Below are positions 46,241 to 54,725 of a stretch of 64,000 bases of DNA, piece by piece (position 1 is the stretch's first letter; each line of letters begins with the position of its first letter). Origin of the DNA: Bacteriovoracaceae bacterium (GTDB taxonomy: Bacteria > Bdellovibrionota > Bacteriovoracia > Bacteriovoracales > Bacteriovoracaceae); assembly GCA_020630335.1 (NCBI GenBank), contig JAHDBN010000006.1:53602-117601 (forward strand). The letters run 5' to 3'. A program made the position numbers and the translations under genes. The notes beneath the pieces are model-generated. The model was not told the DNA's origin, searched no databases, and was given only the letters and a program-made list of their open reading frames with translations.

Positions 46241-46696
46241 GTGAGAACATTTTTAATATCTTTTCTATTATTTATTCCATTATTTAATGTGAATGCATTA
46301 GAAATTGGTGAAAAACTAAAAATAAAAGTTTTAAGTATTGGCCCAGAAAATGTTGTATGGCTTAATGTAGGAAGAACTGATCATATCGTTGATAGAGAAC
46401 ATGTAAAAATTTTTAAAAATAATATCTTCGCTGCTAGGGCCGTATGCGTAAGAACAAATTTCAAAAAATCAGCTTGGAAGCTTTACCGAGTTGTAAATCC
46501 TCAGTTTTTAAACATGAACACTGATTTGAATTTAACTTCTATCCCAATGAAAGATATTGCATGGGAATATTTAGAAAAACCTTTTCTTCATTACAGAAAA
46601 ATTGCTGTTGATTTTGCTATAAAAAACACTCGCCAGAGAAAACATGACGAACCTTTCCTGCATACTCATAACCTTGATCCGTTGACCTTACAATAG
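46241..46696 (+). CDS. Small secreted protein, unknown, with 3' overlap with dapF
   Basis: A 151-residue protein, GTG start, four bases after the cytochrome gene. A signal peptide runs to residue 19 (LLFIPLFNVNA). The mature part is small and partly beta-rich (KIKVLSIGPENVVWLNVGRTDHIV, then HVKIFKNNIFAARAV). The C-terminal 27 residues (KNTRQRKHDEPFLHT...) lie within an 80-bp overlap with the 3' end of dapF. That tail has an odd composition, so the gene may have lost its natural end. The function is unknown. Confidence 0.55.
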   Translation: MRTFLISFLLFIPLFNVNALEIGEKLKIKVLSIGPENVVWLNVGRTDHIVDREHVKIFKNNIFAARAVCVRTNFKKSAWKLYRVVNPQFLNMNTDLNLTSIPMKDIAWEYLEKPFLHYRKIAVDFAIKNTRQRKHDEPFLHTHNLDPLTLQ

Positions 46697-47405
46697 ATTT
46701 ACCACCAAGAGAGTTAAAGCACCGTTCATCTTTTTGATCAGTAGTATTTAGAAAGATAGCTGTAGCAAGAATTCCTGAGCCACAAGATTGTGTTTCACCT
46801 TCCACTCCTCTCTCAAAAGTTCTAATGAAAACTTCTTCACCTCTGACTTCAAAAAAGTTTACATTTACTCCTTTAGAGAAAAAATCATGATGTCTAAAAT
46901 ATTTTCCACTTTTATCCACATCTACTGATTCAATGTTCTTAACCTCAAGACAAAGATGTTCTACGCCTGTATTTAAAGATGCATGGGACAAGAATTTACT
47001 TTTATTATCTTCATTGAAGATATCAAGAGAAGACTTCAAGGAAAAATTTGTATTCATCTTGTTTAAAAATAATGAGGACTCATCATTCTTTACTTTCCCA
47101 TTGTACATTTTTCCAGCTAATTCAAACTCATAGCTAGAAGTATTCTTTGAACTTTTGTGGTGAAAAAAATGTAAACAAGATCGGACTCCATTCGAACACA
47201 TTGACGCACTAGAGCCATCACTATTAAACATTTCTATTTTAAAGCTAACTTTATTCGAAGGAAGAATTCTTAATAAACCATCTGCTCCAATACCGTGATA
47301 TCTGTTACAAAGCCTAATAATCTCCTCAGAGTTCAGAGTCTTACTAGAATCTGTAACAATAAAATCATTTCCATTAGCTGAATATTTAGAAAAAACGAAG
47401 CTCAT
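46617..47405 (-). CDS. dapF: Diaminopimelate epimerase
   Basis: A 263-residue enzyme from the ATG at 47405, preceded by AGTAGG. The longer frame to 47483 adds 26 residues that do not match the family. It starts MSFVFSKYSANGNDFIV. Both catalytic cysteines are present: MCSNGVRS (with serine where glycine is common) and SCGSGILATA. It converts LL-DAP to meso-DAP for peptidoglycan and lysine. The 3' end overlaps the convergent secreted protein gene by 80 bp. Confidence 0.92.
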   Translation of the reverse strand: MSFVFSKYSANGNDFIVTDSSKTLNSEEIIRLCNRYHGIGADGLLRILPSNKVSFKIEMFNSDGSSASMCSNGVRSCLHFFHHKSSKNTSSYEFELAGKMYNGKVKNDESSLFLNKMNTNFSLKSSLDIFNEDNKSKFLSHASLNTGVEHLCLEVKNIESVDVDKSGKYFRHHDFFSKGVNVNFFEVRGEEVFIRTFERGVEGETQSCGSGILATAIFLNTTDQKDERCFNSLGGKSIVRSTDQGYEYAGKVRHVFSGECFL

Positions 47406-47488
47406 AAGCCTACTATACATGAAATTTCTAAGAATATATTCCCAAATGGAACTTGTTTCGTTAAAATTTCTTATCTTAATCAACTTTA

Positions 47489-47565
47489 GGGATCATAGCT
47501 CAGTTGGTTAGAGCCCCCGGCTCATAACCGGGTGGTCCCTGGTTCGAGTCCAGGTGGTCCCACCA
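47489..47565 (+). tRNA. tRNA with anticodon CAT (Met or Ile2)
   Basis: A 77-base cloverleaf with encoded CCA. The acceptor stem pairs GGGATCA with TGGTCCC, allowing one T-G pair. The D loop has AGTTGG, the anticodon stem is CCCGG/CCGGG with loop CTCATAA (anticodon at 47523-47525), and the T arm is CCTGG-TTCGAGT-CCAGG. The first pair is G-C and the anticodon stem lacks three G-C pairs in GGG/CCC form, so it is not the initiator. It could be elongator Met or the lysidine-modified Ile2, which sequence alone does not settle here. Confidence 0.95.
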
Positions 47566-47568
47566 TTT

Positions 47569-47596
47569 AAACCCACGCTTTAATAAACGTGGGTTT
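47569..47596 (+). terminator. Hairpin after the tRNA gene
   Basis: AAACCCACG (47569-47577) pairs with CGTGGGTTT (47588-47596) across a ten-base loop, four bases past the CCA end. The T run is only three bases, so it may serve 3' processing or weak termination. Confidence 0.5.
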
Positions 47597-47621
47597 GTGG
47601 AAACCTACTTATTTTTTTTAA

Positions 47622-48233
47622 TTAGTTTAAAACTTTTCTAAATCTAACACCCCAGTATTTACCATCTCTTCCTGGACGTAAGTTTAATTGCACTCCCATA
47701 TTATATTCTTGAGCTATATCTTTCCCAAATTCAATTGTTGGGAACTTATGCAAGTAAGATCTAGTTCCTTCGAGTTCATTACAATCCTGCTGTCCTGGAG
47801 AAGTACAAATATGAAACATCATTTCAGCTAAGCCTTGATTAACTCCAGTAAACTTATAACTTCCTTGAACATAAAAACCTGCTAATGTTAATTTTGCATA
47901 AGGCCCTGCTTGTAAATGTAAAGGTGCCACTAAGAAACCTGAGATTCCCCAAATAGCTTCAACTCCAAGCTCCAATGCCATATATCGCTTATCACTTTCG
48001 TATGACAAACCAGCTGTTCCTATAACATCTAAACCATAAGTTCTAGTATCGCCCTTGGAATTTTTCAATGTACCTTGACTATAACCCAACCCCGCTGAAT
48101 AAATCAGATAAACAGATCCTGGTAAACCTTTCTTTTTAGCAATGCTTTCTTCTATATCTCTAGGATCAACTGATTGAGCAAACCCCAAAGAACATAAAAA
48201 AAGACTTAACAATATAATTTTTTGAACTAACAT
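47622..48233 (-). CDS. Secreted outer-membrane-like beta protein, unknown
   Basis: A 203-residue protein from the ATG at 48233, which has AAAGGA six bases upstream. The other ATG, two codons before, touches the ribosome binding site. A signal peptide ends near residue 19 (LCSLGFAQS). Alternating hydrophobic strands follow (VYLIYSAGLGYSQG, YGLDVIGTAGLSYES, YMALELGVEAIWG, YAKLTLAGFYVQGSYKF), and it ends GVRFRKVLN. A small beta-barrel is likely but the function is unknown. Two cysteines (HICTSPGQQDC) may form a disulphide. It is convergent with the tRNA. Confidence 0.6.
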   Translation of the reverse strand: MLVQKIILLSLFLCSLGFAQSVDPRDIEESIAKKKGLPGSVYLIYSAGLGYSQGTLKNSKGDTRTYGLDVIGTAGLSYESDKRYMALELGVEAIWGISGFLVAPLHLQAGPYAKLTLAGFYVQGSYKFTGVNQGLAEMMFHICTSPGQQDCNELEGTRSYLHKFPTIEFGKDIAQEYNMGVQLNLRPGRDGKYWGVRFRKVLN

Positions 48234-48336
48234 ATACATTCCTTTTATAAGTTTTTCTTAAAAATATAACATCTTAGAAATTTTTCAGTATTCTTATTCG
48301 TAAATATTACATAACTGTAAATTTATTAGACATCTC

Positions 48337-49416
48337 TTAAGCTAAAAGGAACGGATCAATAGGAAAAACCAACTGCCCTTTAAGTTTCACTTCTCTCGCC
48401 TGATGAAAAGCAACCCCAAAACCAATGAGTCTAACAGGCTTCTCAGCTCTCTCATAACCCTGTGTTAGGAGTGATTTGAACGATTTTAACGAAAAAGAAA
48501 TATCAGATGAGCTAACTGTCGTTTGCTTAAAATCAAAAAACTTCACTTTTACAATAAGTGTCTTTATTTCCTCTAGTGAAATTTCTTTGTTATCAATTCG
48601 AAATTTGAGTTCTTCAAAAATTGAGTTGGTATAAGCAAGTACATCTTCTAAAGATTCTAAATCCTTTGAAAAAGTTGTCTCCACACTTAATGACTTCCTT
48701 TCTCTCGAAGTTTCAACTTCTCTTTCATCAATTCCTCTACAGTATTTATAAAGAGCATTCCCAAAGTTCCCCATCATATTTCTAAGTTCTATCAATGAAT
48801 ACTTTTGAAGATCTTCGCAAGTATTTATTCCATATCCATGAAGTTTTTTCGCAGAAACTTTTCCCACTCCAAAGATTTTCTTCACAGGTAAATCTTTGAC
48901 AAAACTATCAATGCTCTCGGGGGTAACAACATATTGTCCATTCGGTTTATTCCAATCACTGGCTACTTTCGCTAAAAATTTATTAGGTGCTACACCGGCT
49001 GAAGCAGTTAATCCTGTTCGCTCGAAAATTCTTTTTCTAATTTCTTGGGCGATTAAAGTAGCACTTCCAGAAAACTCTTCGCATTCACTTACATCTAAGT
49101 AAGCCTCATCTAACGACAATGGTTCAATCTTTTCAGTAAACTCTTTAAAGATCTCTCTTATTATTAATGATTCTTTTTTATACTTTTCAAAATGAGGCTT
49201 CACTAATATGAGATCTTTGCAAAGTTTTAAGGCCATCGCAGTAGGTAAAGCAGCTCTTACTCCAAATTTTCTAGCTTCATAGTTTGCTGTACACAAGACC
49301 CCACGCTTAGCATTGGGAGATCCTATACCAACAGGCTTCCCTTTCAAGGTAGGATTGTCTCTAATTTCAACTGCTGCATAAAAGCAGTCCATATCAATGT
49401 GTATAATTTTTTTCAT
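48337..49416 (-). CDS. dinB: DNA polymerase IV (Y family)
   Basis: A 359-residue translesion polymerase. It begins HIDMDCFYAAVEIRD with the first catalytic aspartate. SLDEAYLDVSE holds the next acidic pair, and TASAGVAPNKFLAKVASDWNKPNGQ is typical of DinB. The little-finger domain follows (KSLSVETTFSKDL). It bypasses damaged bases with low fidelity. Its ATG directly follows the seven-T run of the terminator of the upstream barrel gene, with no ribosome binding site between them. How it is transcribed is thus unclear. Confidence 0.94.
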   Translation of the reverse strand: MKKIIHIDMDCFYAAVEIRDNPTLKGKPVGIGSPNAKRGVLCTANYEARKFGVRAALPTAMALKLCKDLILVKPHFEKYKKESLIIREIFKEFTEKIEPLSLDEAYLDVSECEEFSGSATLIAQEIRKRIFERTGLTASAGVAPNKFLAKVASDWNKPNGQYVVTPESIDSFVKDLPVKKIFGVGKVSAKKLHGYGINTCEDLQKYSLIELRNMMGNFGNALYKYCRGIDEREVETSRERKSLSVETTFSKDLESLEDVLAYTNSIFEELKFRIDNKEISLEEIKTLIVKVKFFDFKQTTVSSSDISFSLKSFKSLLTQGYERAEKPVRLIGFGVAFHQAREVKLKGQLVFPIDPFLLA

Positions 49417-49444
49417 AAAAAAAGGAGAGACTAAGTCTCTCCTT
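49417..49444 (-). terminator. Rho-independent terminator abutting dinB
   Basis: On the minus strand AAGGAGAGACT (from 49444) pairs with AGTCTCTCCTT in a near-perfect hairpin, then seven Ts (49423-49417, partly shared with the stem). The Ts lead straight into the ATG of dinB at 49416. It ends the upstream barrel gene. Confidence 0.8.
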
Positions 49445-49478
49445 AAAATACTATGTTAATTTAGTAATTTTTTAAGAA

Positions 49479-50276
49479 TTATAATTCCATATTATAGTTT
49501 AGAGCAAAATTCCAACCAGTTGTATCAGTTGTATCTTTTTGATCTAAATAAGTTGCCATTGCTACAACATTTGATTTTGTGTTGATGTTATAACCAGCAT
49601 TTACAGTACCTGAAAAATCAGGGTTATTAGTATTTCCTGGATGAGTCATTGTCCCTAGAGCTCCAACAAAGAATGTAGGGTTTACATGATATCTCGTTCC
49701 AATATTTGTATTAAACGTCCAAAAATCAGATACATCTGTAGTTGTATTCGTTATAGTTTCAGTTATCTCTCCTGAGAAATTAAAAGCTCCTCCAAATCCA
49801 AGAAGTCCTTCAAAATTAGTACCCATTCTATTTGTATAAGTTAGATTAAGTCCTGTCTCATGAGTTCCTCTAAAGTTGTTAGATCTATTCATACCAGTAA
49901 ACTCAGCATCACCTGTCTTAGGGCTAAAATTTAAAGTTGCATCCCAATTATGATTCGTAGAACTTACAAATCTATTTGACCACTTCACATTTACATCAGT
50001 GATTCCCGAAGTTTCAGTTGTCGTCCCAGAAAGATCTGTATCAATTGCAGAATAACCAATATCTACACCAAGTAGATTATTAGTCATGATCCCGTAATTC
50101 ATACCAAGGTTTAAACCAAACCCTGTATTCTCAGCTGCAGCTGTATCAGTCATTTGATAACCTGCTGTAGCATTAAAAGACATCATCTTATTACCCGTAA
50201 AGTAATTAAGATTTGAAATTGAAGTTGTTGTTGCAAAAGACGCAGTTGCAAGTACTAATCCTAAAAGTAGTTTCAT
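49479..50276 (-). CDS. Outer-membrane beta-barrel protein, porin-like
   Basis: A 265-residue protein with signal peptide (MKLLLGLVLATASFA). Most of it is alternating beta-strand text rich in Asn, Thr and Gly (MSFNATAGYQM, FGLNLGMNYGI, LLGVDIGYSAIDTD), with the last strand WNFALNYNMEL. It looks like a 10- to 12-strand barrel. No named family is evident. AAAGGAG precedes the ATG in a short leader. A strong terminator follows 35 bp after its stop, so it is a single-gene unit and may be abundant. Confidence 0.75.
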   Translation of the reverse strand: MKLLLGLVLATASFATTTSISNLNYFTGNKMMSFNATAGYQMTDTAAAENTGFGLNLGMNYGIMTNNLLGVDIGYSAIDTDLSGTTTETSGITDVNVKWSNRFVSSTNHNWDATLNFSPKTGDAEFTGMNRSNNFRGTHETGLNLTYTNRMGTNFEGLLGFGGAFNFSGEITETITNTTTDVSDFWTFNTNIGTRYHVNPTFFVGALGTMTHPGNTNNPDFSGTVNAGYNINTKSNVVAMATYLDQKDTTDTTGWNFALNYNMEL

Positions 50277-50436
50277 TTTTTCTCCTTTGTTTAACCAAAA
50301 TGGTTGAGTAGCTAGATTGTTAGCTAAAGATACCTAATTGAAAAGATCAACTAAACAAATCTATTTACCTTCTAATAAAAACCAGGCAGTTCTTACCAGT
50401 TTATTTATTCGAATCCTTCAAGATTTACAATATCAT

Positions 50437-51801
50437 ATGCGATTTCAATTTATTTTATCTCTTATTTTTCTTCTTAATTTTAAAGTTCTTTCAGCTCCAT
50501 TTTTCTTACAATACGAAACCAATGACGAAGAACTAGAAGGATTAAAATATGAAGTAACTCATATTACATTTTCTAATGAAGATGAATTTAATTCTGCACT
50601 AGAAAGAAATAAAAAATTACTCAAAGACTCCAACCTCAAAAGCAATGATATTCTTGCATTTAAAATCCGTTCTCAAGGAGACAAGGATAGCTCTCTTAGA
50701 AAACATATATCCAAATCCCTAAGCAAAAGCTTTAAAGACATTGAATTTAAAAAAGTTTTACTCCCAAAAGATTCAGTGTTTGATCAAAAATCAAGAACAC
50801 CTAGTTCTATAAAGAAAACTCCCTTAGCAAATTGGGTGTATAAATACAGAAGAGGTCTTTTTACTATTATTAGAGTAACAGCAATCTCTGGTTTTTCTTA
50901 TGCTGTCCTATCTATTACTGAAGATCTCACACATGTTGATTGGATGATAGCTAAAGCTAGAATTGTGACAATAGCTGCTATGAGCGGAAGCATTCAATGG
51001 TTTTCACAATCATTTAATCAATTACTTAATGAATCACAAATATTTAAACTCAAAAAATTTATAGCTAGAAGATTTCCTAAGATTAGTGCGACTTCTTTAG
51101 CAGAATTAGAAACACTAGAAGTCTCTGGTAAAAAAAGCCCTGCAGAATCTTCCACTCTTAGATCGTTCATTAAATGGGGAGTAGTAGAGGAAATGTTCAG
51201 CGCTTCTCAAGTAGGATTATCAGTAGCTTTAAAGAAATTTTTCAATCTTGGAGACGGATATTTATTTAACCTTGAAAATCTTTTCGATGACTTTGCTCAA
51301 GCTCCAGGACTTGCAATGCTTACACAAATGCCAAATGACATTTATAACGCTAAAGCTATGTCTTTAAAAATAAATGAATTCGGAGAAGAAATTGGTAAAT
51401 ATCTGAAAATGAACTCTAAGCAAAGAAAAAATAAAAAACTTTTGGAAGAGAATATTTTGTCTTTAGAACAAAGAATTTTAAAAAGAAAAAATAACGAAAC
51501 TGCCAGTCAAAAACAATTAGAAATTTTAAACATCATCAACGATAGAAAAATATTAACAATTAAATCAGACGCTTACATGGCATTAGTCTCTGGAGTATGG
51601 GGAGGTGCTTACGCCGCATTCAAAGCAAACTTTAAAGTCACTAGCTATATTATCTATGGATCTCTTGGAGTCTATGGTGCAAGTAAGCTATATATGCATC
51701 AAGTAAAAAAAGGATTCAAACTCTCTAGTGCGTTTAAAAAGTTCATGAGCAAAATAGGAGTTTGCTCTATTAACTTAGGCAAACCTTTAAGAGACAACTA
51801 A
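50437..51801 (+). CDS. Unknown envelope protein, 455 residues
   Basis: The protein is taken from the ATG at 50437, which starts a signal peptide (FQFILSLIFLLNFKVLSAPF). The TTG at 50338 would put 33 polar residues in front of it. The mature protein has several hydrophobic segments (FTIIRVTAISGFSYAVLSI, IVTIAAMSGSIQWF, and later TSYIIYGSLGVYGA), so it may be a membrane protein despite the signal-like start. A region near residue 130-150 is Lys-rich. No family is recognised. It starts a plus-strand unit of four envelope proteins. Confidence 0.5.
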   Translation: MRFQFILSLIFLLNFKVLSAPFFLQYETNDEELEGLKYEVTHITFSNEDEFNSALERNKKLLKDSNLKSNDILAFKIRSQGDKDSSLRKHISKSLSKSFKDIEFKKVLLPKDSVFDQKSRTPSSIKKTPLANWVYKYRRGLFTIIRVTAISGFSYAVLSITEDLTHVDWMIAKARIVTIAAMSGSIQWFSQSFNQLLNESQIFKLKKFIARRFPKISATSLAELETLEVSGKKSPAESSTLRSFIKWGVVEEMFSASQVGLSVALKKFFNLGDGYLFNLENLFDDFAQAPGLAMLTQMPNDIYNAKAMSLKINEFGEEIGKYLKMNSKQRKNKKLLEENILSLEQRILKRKNNETASQKQLEILNIINDRKILTIKSDAYMALVSGVWGGAYAAFKANFKVTSYIIYGSLGVYGASKLYMHQVKKGFKLSSAFKKFMSKIGVCSINLGKPLRDN

Positions 51802-51887
51802 ACAAACTTTAGTTCTTAGTTAATCTAAATTCAACTCACAAAATCATCATTTATCGCTATACTCAAAGCTAATCAAAAGGATTAGAT

Positions 51888-52742
51888 ATGAAATATTTTA
51901 TTTTACTAACTTTTATGTTTTTAGGTTTTTCTCAAACACAAAAAGCTGAAGAACTTTTTAATAAAAGATTAAACCAACAATCTGCAATAGAAGGTGCTAT
52001 TGCCTACTTGGAATTAGCAAATTCAGAAACTAAAAAATCTACAAAGTGTTTTTACTTAAATAAAGCTGCTTATTTAAAATTTTTCACTGGAGCTTTAGAA
52101 TTTTATTATCTTCCAGAGAATGCTACTTCTGAAGAAATAAAAAAATCAGAAAAGTATGAGCAATTATTATTAACTGAAGCACAGGCAATTTCTAAAGAAT
52201 GTAGACTTCTATTTGCCGACTCTTACAATGCAAGTGATTTTAATACTCTTAATAATGATGAGAAAAACCAATTAGCAGAATCACTTTCTCATTATGGCAC
52301 AGCAATGGCGAGATACTCTGAAATCTCAGGAAATTTAACTGCAATTAAAAACTGGCCTGAAATAAAGAAAGCAATGAAGCTCATTATTAATTTATCACAA
52401 TCCCCTTCATTTTATTATGGAGCCTTCAGAACTCTTGGAATTGCAAATACTAAAATGCCATCTCCGTTTGGGTCAAAAGATGATGCAAAACAATACCTTG
52501 AAACTGCTGTTAAAAATACTTTGTGGAGTGGCCGTTCAATTAGTCTTTACCCCTATAACAGTATCGCTCTAGCGGGACTATACATGAAAACAGGAAAAAA
52601 AAGTGACGCATGCGCTATTCTAAATGAAGTTATTAGTCTTAAAAAAGACGAAATAGAAAAAGAAAATCCTAAACTCATCCCAGAAACATATTTAGATCAA
52701 AAAAGGGCCATCAAAGATTTTGAAACTTATAAGTGTAATTAG
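51888..52742 (+). CDS. TatT-like periplasmic helical protein
   Basis: A 284-residue secreted protein (signal peptide MKYFILLTFMFLGFSQTQ). The rest is helical, with FYYGAFRTLGIANTKMPSPFGSKDDAKQYLETAV resembling the T-component TatT of TRAP-transporter-associated TPR proteins. A later NSIALAGLYMKTGKKSDACAILNEV is TPR-like. AAAGGA lies before the ATG. The last 23 bases overlap the next gene, which starts with TTG. No TRAP permease is present here, so transport is not inferred. Confidence 0.55.
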   Translation: MKYFILLTFMFLGFSQTQKAEELFNKRLNQQSAIEGAIAYLELANSETKKSTKCFYLNKAAYLKFFTGALEFYYLPENATSEEIKKSEKYEQLLLTEAQAISKECRLLFADSYNASDFNTLNNDEKNQLAESLSHYGTAMARYSEISGNLTAIKNWPEIKKAMKLIINLSQSPSFYYGAFRTLGIANTKMPSPFGSKDDAKQYLETAVKNTLWSGRSISLYPYNSIALAGLYMKTGKKSDACAILNEVISLKKDEIEKENPKLIPETYLDQKRAIKDFETYKCN

Positions 52743-53958
52743 TTTTTTAGTACTAAATCTTTTCTCAAAAGATATAGTGAGCACAGCGATTGTGGATTCA
52801 GCTGATGTCTTCCCTGCAAAAGTGTTTTCTTTTGGAGTTTTTAGCTCCCACTCTTCTTTTCCAAACTATTTTGATAACCAAGGTAATAAGACAACACTTG
52901 GGTCGTTATTCACAGATGATTATACCTTTAACGATATATTAGATGAAGAACCTGCTGATAGAAGAGCTATAACTCAAGGAGCTCTAGGAGCTTATGGAAT
53001 TGAAGATTTTTCAGAAAGTGCTGGTTTTCACAAAGGCACTATAAATATTAAAACTAAAGTCGATACTTTTATGTTAGCTTTTGGTTTAACTAAAAAACTC
53101 TCACTATTTGCTATTTTGCCAAGAGTTAAAATTAATGTTGATTTTAAAAATAATTTTACTAAGTCAAAAAAACTAAATGAATTATTAAGTACTCTTTCAG
53201 AGGATGGAAATTACTCTAAAATTTCAGAAATAGAAGAGAAGCTATCAAACCCTGTTCTTTATAAGCTTAAAGAGTATGGCTATAACCCTAATTACATAAA
53301 GAAAAAAGAAGACTGGGGAGATCTTAGATTATTTAGCCGCTACAACTTTCTAAAAAACAATTTTTTCTCATCAACTCTAGGTCTCACTCTTGCTCTACCA
53401 ACGGCCAAAACTGATCAACTTAATGACTTTTTAAAACTCTATATCGGTGATGGGCAATGGGATGTAGGCCTTCAAAGCTTGAATGAATTTAAGATTTCAA
53501 ACAATTTCTCTTACCTAGCTGGACTAGAATACACAAACCAAATATCACAAGAACAAGAAATAAGAGTACCAATAAATTCAAAGTCCCCTCTTTCTTCTGA
53601 TATAGATAATAAGACCAAGCAAGATTTTGGGAATATTTATAAAATTACAAATCAAATGAGTTATAAATTCAATAAATTATGGTCTTCTAGTCTAGGACAT
53701 ATTTTTCAATATAAAAATCATGATACTTATCAAGGTAATAAATATACAGCAAAACGCTATAAATACTTAGAGCAAGATACTCTACAGCGCTCCCACAGTG
53801 GATACATAGCCCTAACGGCTAATACTATTGATTTATTTTTAAAAAAGAAATTTATTATTCCTATCCAAGCAAGCTTAAGTTACTCAAATATTTTTGCAGG
53901 AAAAAATATCGCAAGATCTGAAGAAGTTCAATTTTCTTTAACAGGGTTTTATAAATGA
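52720..53958 (+). CDS. Outer-membrane beta-barrel protein, unknown
   Basis: A 412-residue secreted protein with TTG start inside the preceding gene. The signal peptide is LISVISFLVLNLFSK. Strands such as FMLAFGLTKKLSLFAILPRVKINVDF and FFSSTLGLTLALPTAKT, then FSYLAGLEYTNQIS, and the end EVQFSLTGFYK fit an outer-membrane barrel of perhaps 12-16 strands. The last residue is Lys, not the common Phe. It overlaps the lipoprotein gene downstream by four bases (ATGA), so these two are coupled. The substrate is unknown. Confidence 0.7.
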   Translation: MKLISVISFLVLNLFSKDIVSTAIVDSADVFPAKVFSFGVFSSHSSFPNYFDNQGNKTTLGSLFTDDYTFNDILDEEPADRRAITQGALGAYGIEDFSESAGFHKGTINIKTKVDTFMLAFGLTKKLSLFAILPRVKINVDFKNNFTKSKKLNELLSTLSEDGNYSKISEIEEKLSNPVLYKLKEYGYNPNYIKKKEDWGDLRLFSRYNFLKNNFFSSTLGLTLALPTAKTDQLNDFLKLYIGDGQWDVGLQSLNEFKISNNFSYLAGLEYTNQISQEQEIRVPINSKSPLSSDIDNKTKQDFGNIYKITNQMSYKFNKLWSSSLGHIFQYKNHDTYQGNKYTAKRYKYLEQDTLQRSHSGYIALTANTIDLFLKKKFIIPIQASLSYSNIFAGKNIARSEEVQFSLTGFYK

Positions 53959-54725
53959 AATTTTTTATAGTTTTTTTATTACTTTTTTCATGCGGAAGTA
54001 AACTAGAAAGAGGATTTTTAAGTGAAAACACAACGAAAACTCTGGGAGTGAACTCAAGCATATCTTCTAACTTAGAAGAAAAAGTAGAACTTTTTGTTGC
54101 ATTTTATTGGCCTAGTAAAATTTATCCAAAAGAGTCTCTTATAGTAAAAAATGTCATCTCTAAAAGTAGAAAAATCATGGAGATTAAAGACAAGTATTAC
54201 AAAAATAAATTTAATCCCAACTGCGAATTTAAAAAGAATAAATGCTTTTGTGTCGTAAATAACACCTGCGAAACACCTCCAAGTGAAGATCTCGAATTAC
54301 TTTGCTCTCAAATAGATGAAAAACTCTTAGAAATAGATATGTCATTAATTGAAATGGCACAACTAATTGAAGATTTAAAAATGCACCTTCAAGAATTTTC
54401 TTCTCCCTCCGAGTGGATTGAAACTCATTTAGATTTTGGATCAATCGAATCTCCGATAATTAATCTTAAAGATAAAACATTTAAAATTCCTGTGTGGCGA
54501 GAAGAAGGAGCTGATTTAGAAGCCACTAATTTATTTTTTGAAAACACTTTATTAAAATTCACTCTTGAAGAAAAATCATACTTTTCTGTTGATTTAAAAG
54601 AGTCAAAATTCTCTATACAAGGTATGGGAGAAATTGAAGAAATTGAAAATAAAAAACTCCTCAGAAGAGGAGTTATATTTTTTGAAATTGATAAAAGTGA
54701 GAGTCTAGAATGTCCTAGTTCCTAG
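53955..54725 (+). CDS. Unknown lipoprotein coupled to a barrel protein
   Basis: A 256-residue lipoprotein (lipobox LFSC in FLLLFSCGSK). Residues 70-160 are helical and cysteine-rich (CEFKKNKCFCVVNNTC, then LELLCSQIDEKLLEIDMSLIEM). A beta-like C-terminal part follows (KTFKIPVWREEGADLEATNLFFENTLLKF). There are about six cysteines in the middle, so disulphides are likely. The function is unknown. The start overlaps the preceding barrel gene by ATGA. It could be the barrel's periplasmic or surface partner (inference). Confidence 0.6.
   Translation: MKFFIVFLLLFSCGSKLERGFLSENTTKTLGVNSSISSNLEEKVELFVAFYWPSKIYPKESLIVKNVISKSRKIMEIKDKYYKNKFNPNCEFKKNKCFCVVNNTCETPPSEDLELLCSQIDEKLLEIDMSLIEMAQLIEDLKMHLQEFSSPSEWIETHLDFGSIESPIINLKDKTFKIPVWREEGADLEATNLFFENTLLKFTLEEKSYFSVDLKESKFSIQGMGEIEEIENKKLLRRGVIFFEIDKSESLECPSS

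Noticed and set aside
47406..47483. N-terminal extension of DapF
   Set aside because: DapF proteins start close to the NDF motif, and the ATG at 47405 has AGTAGG upstream.
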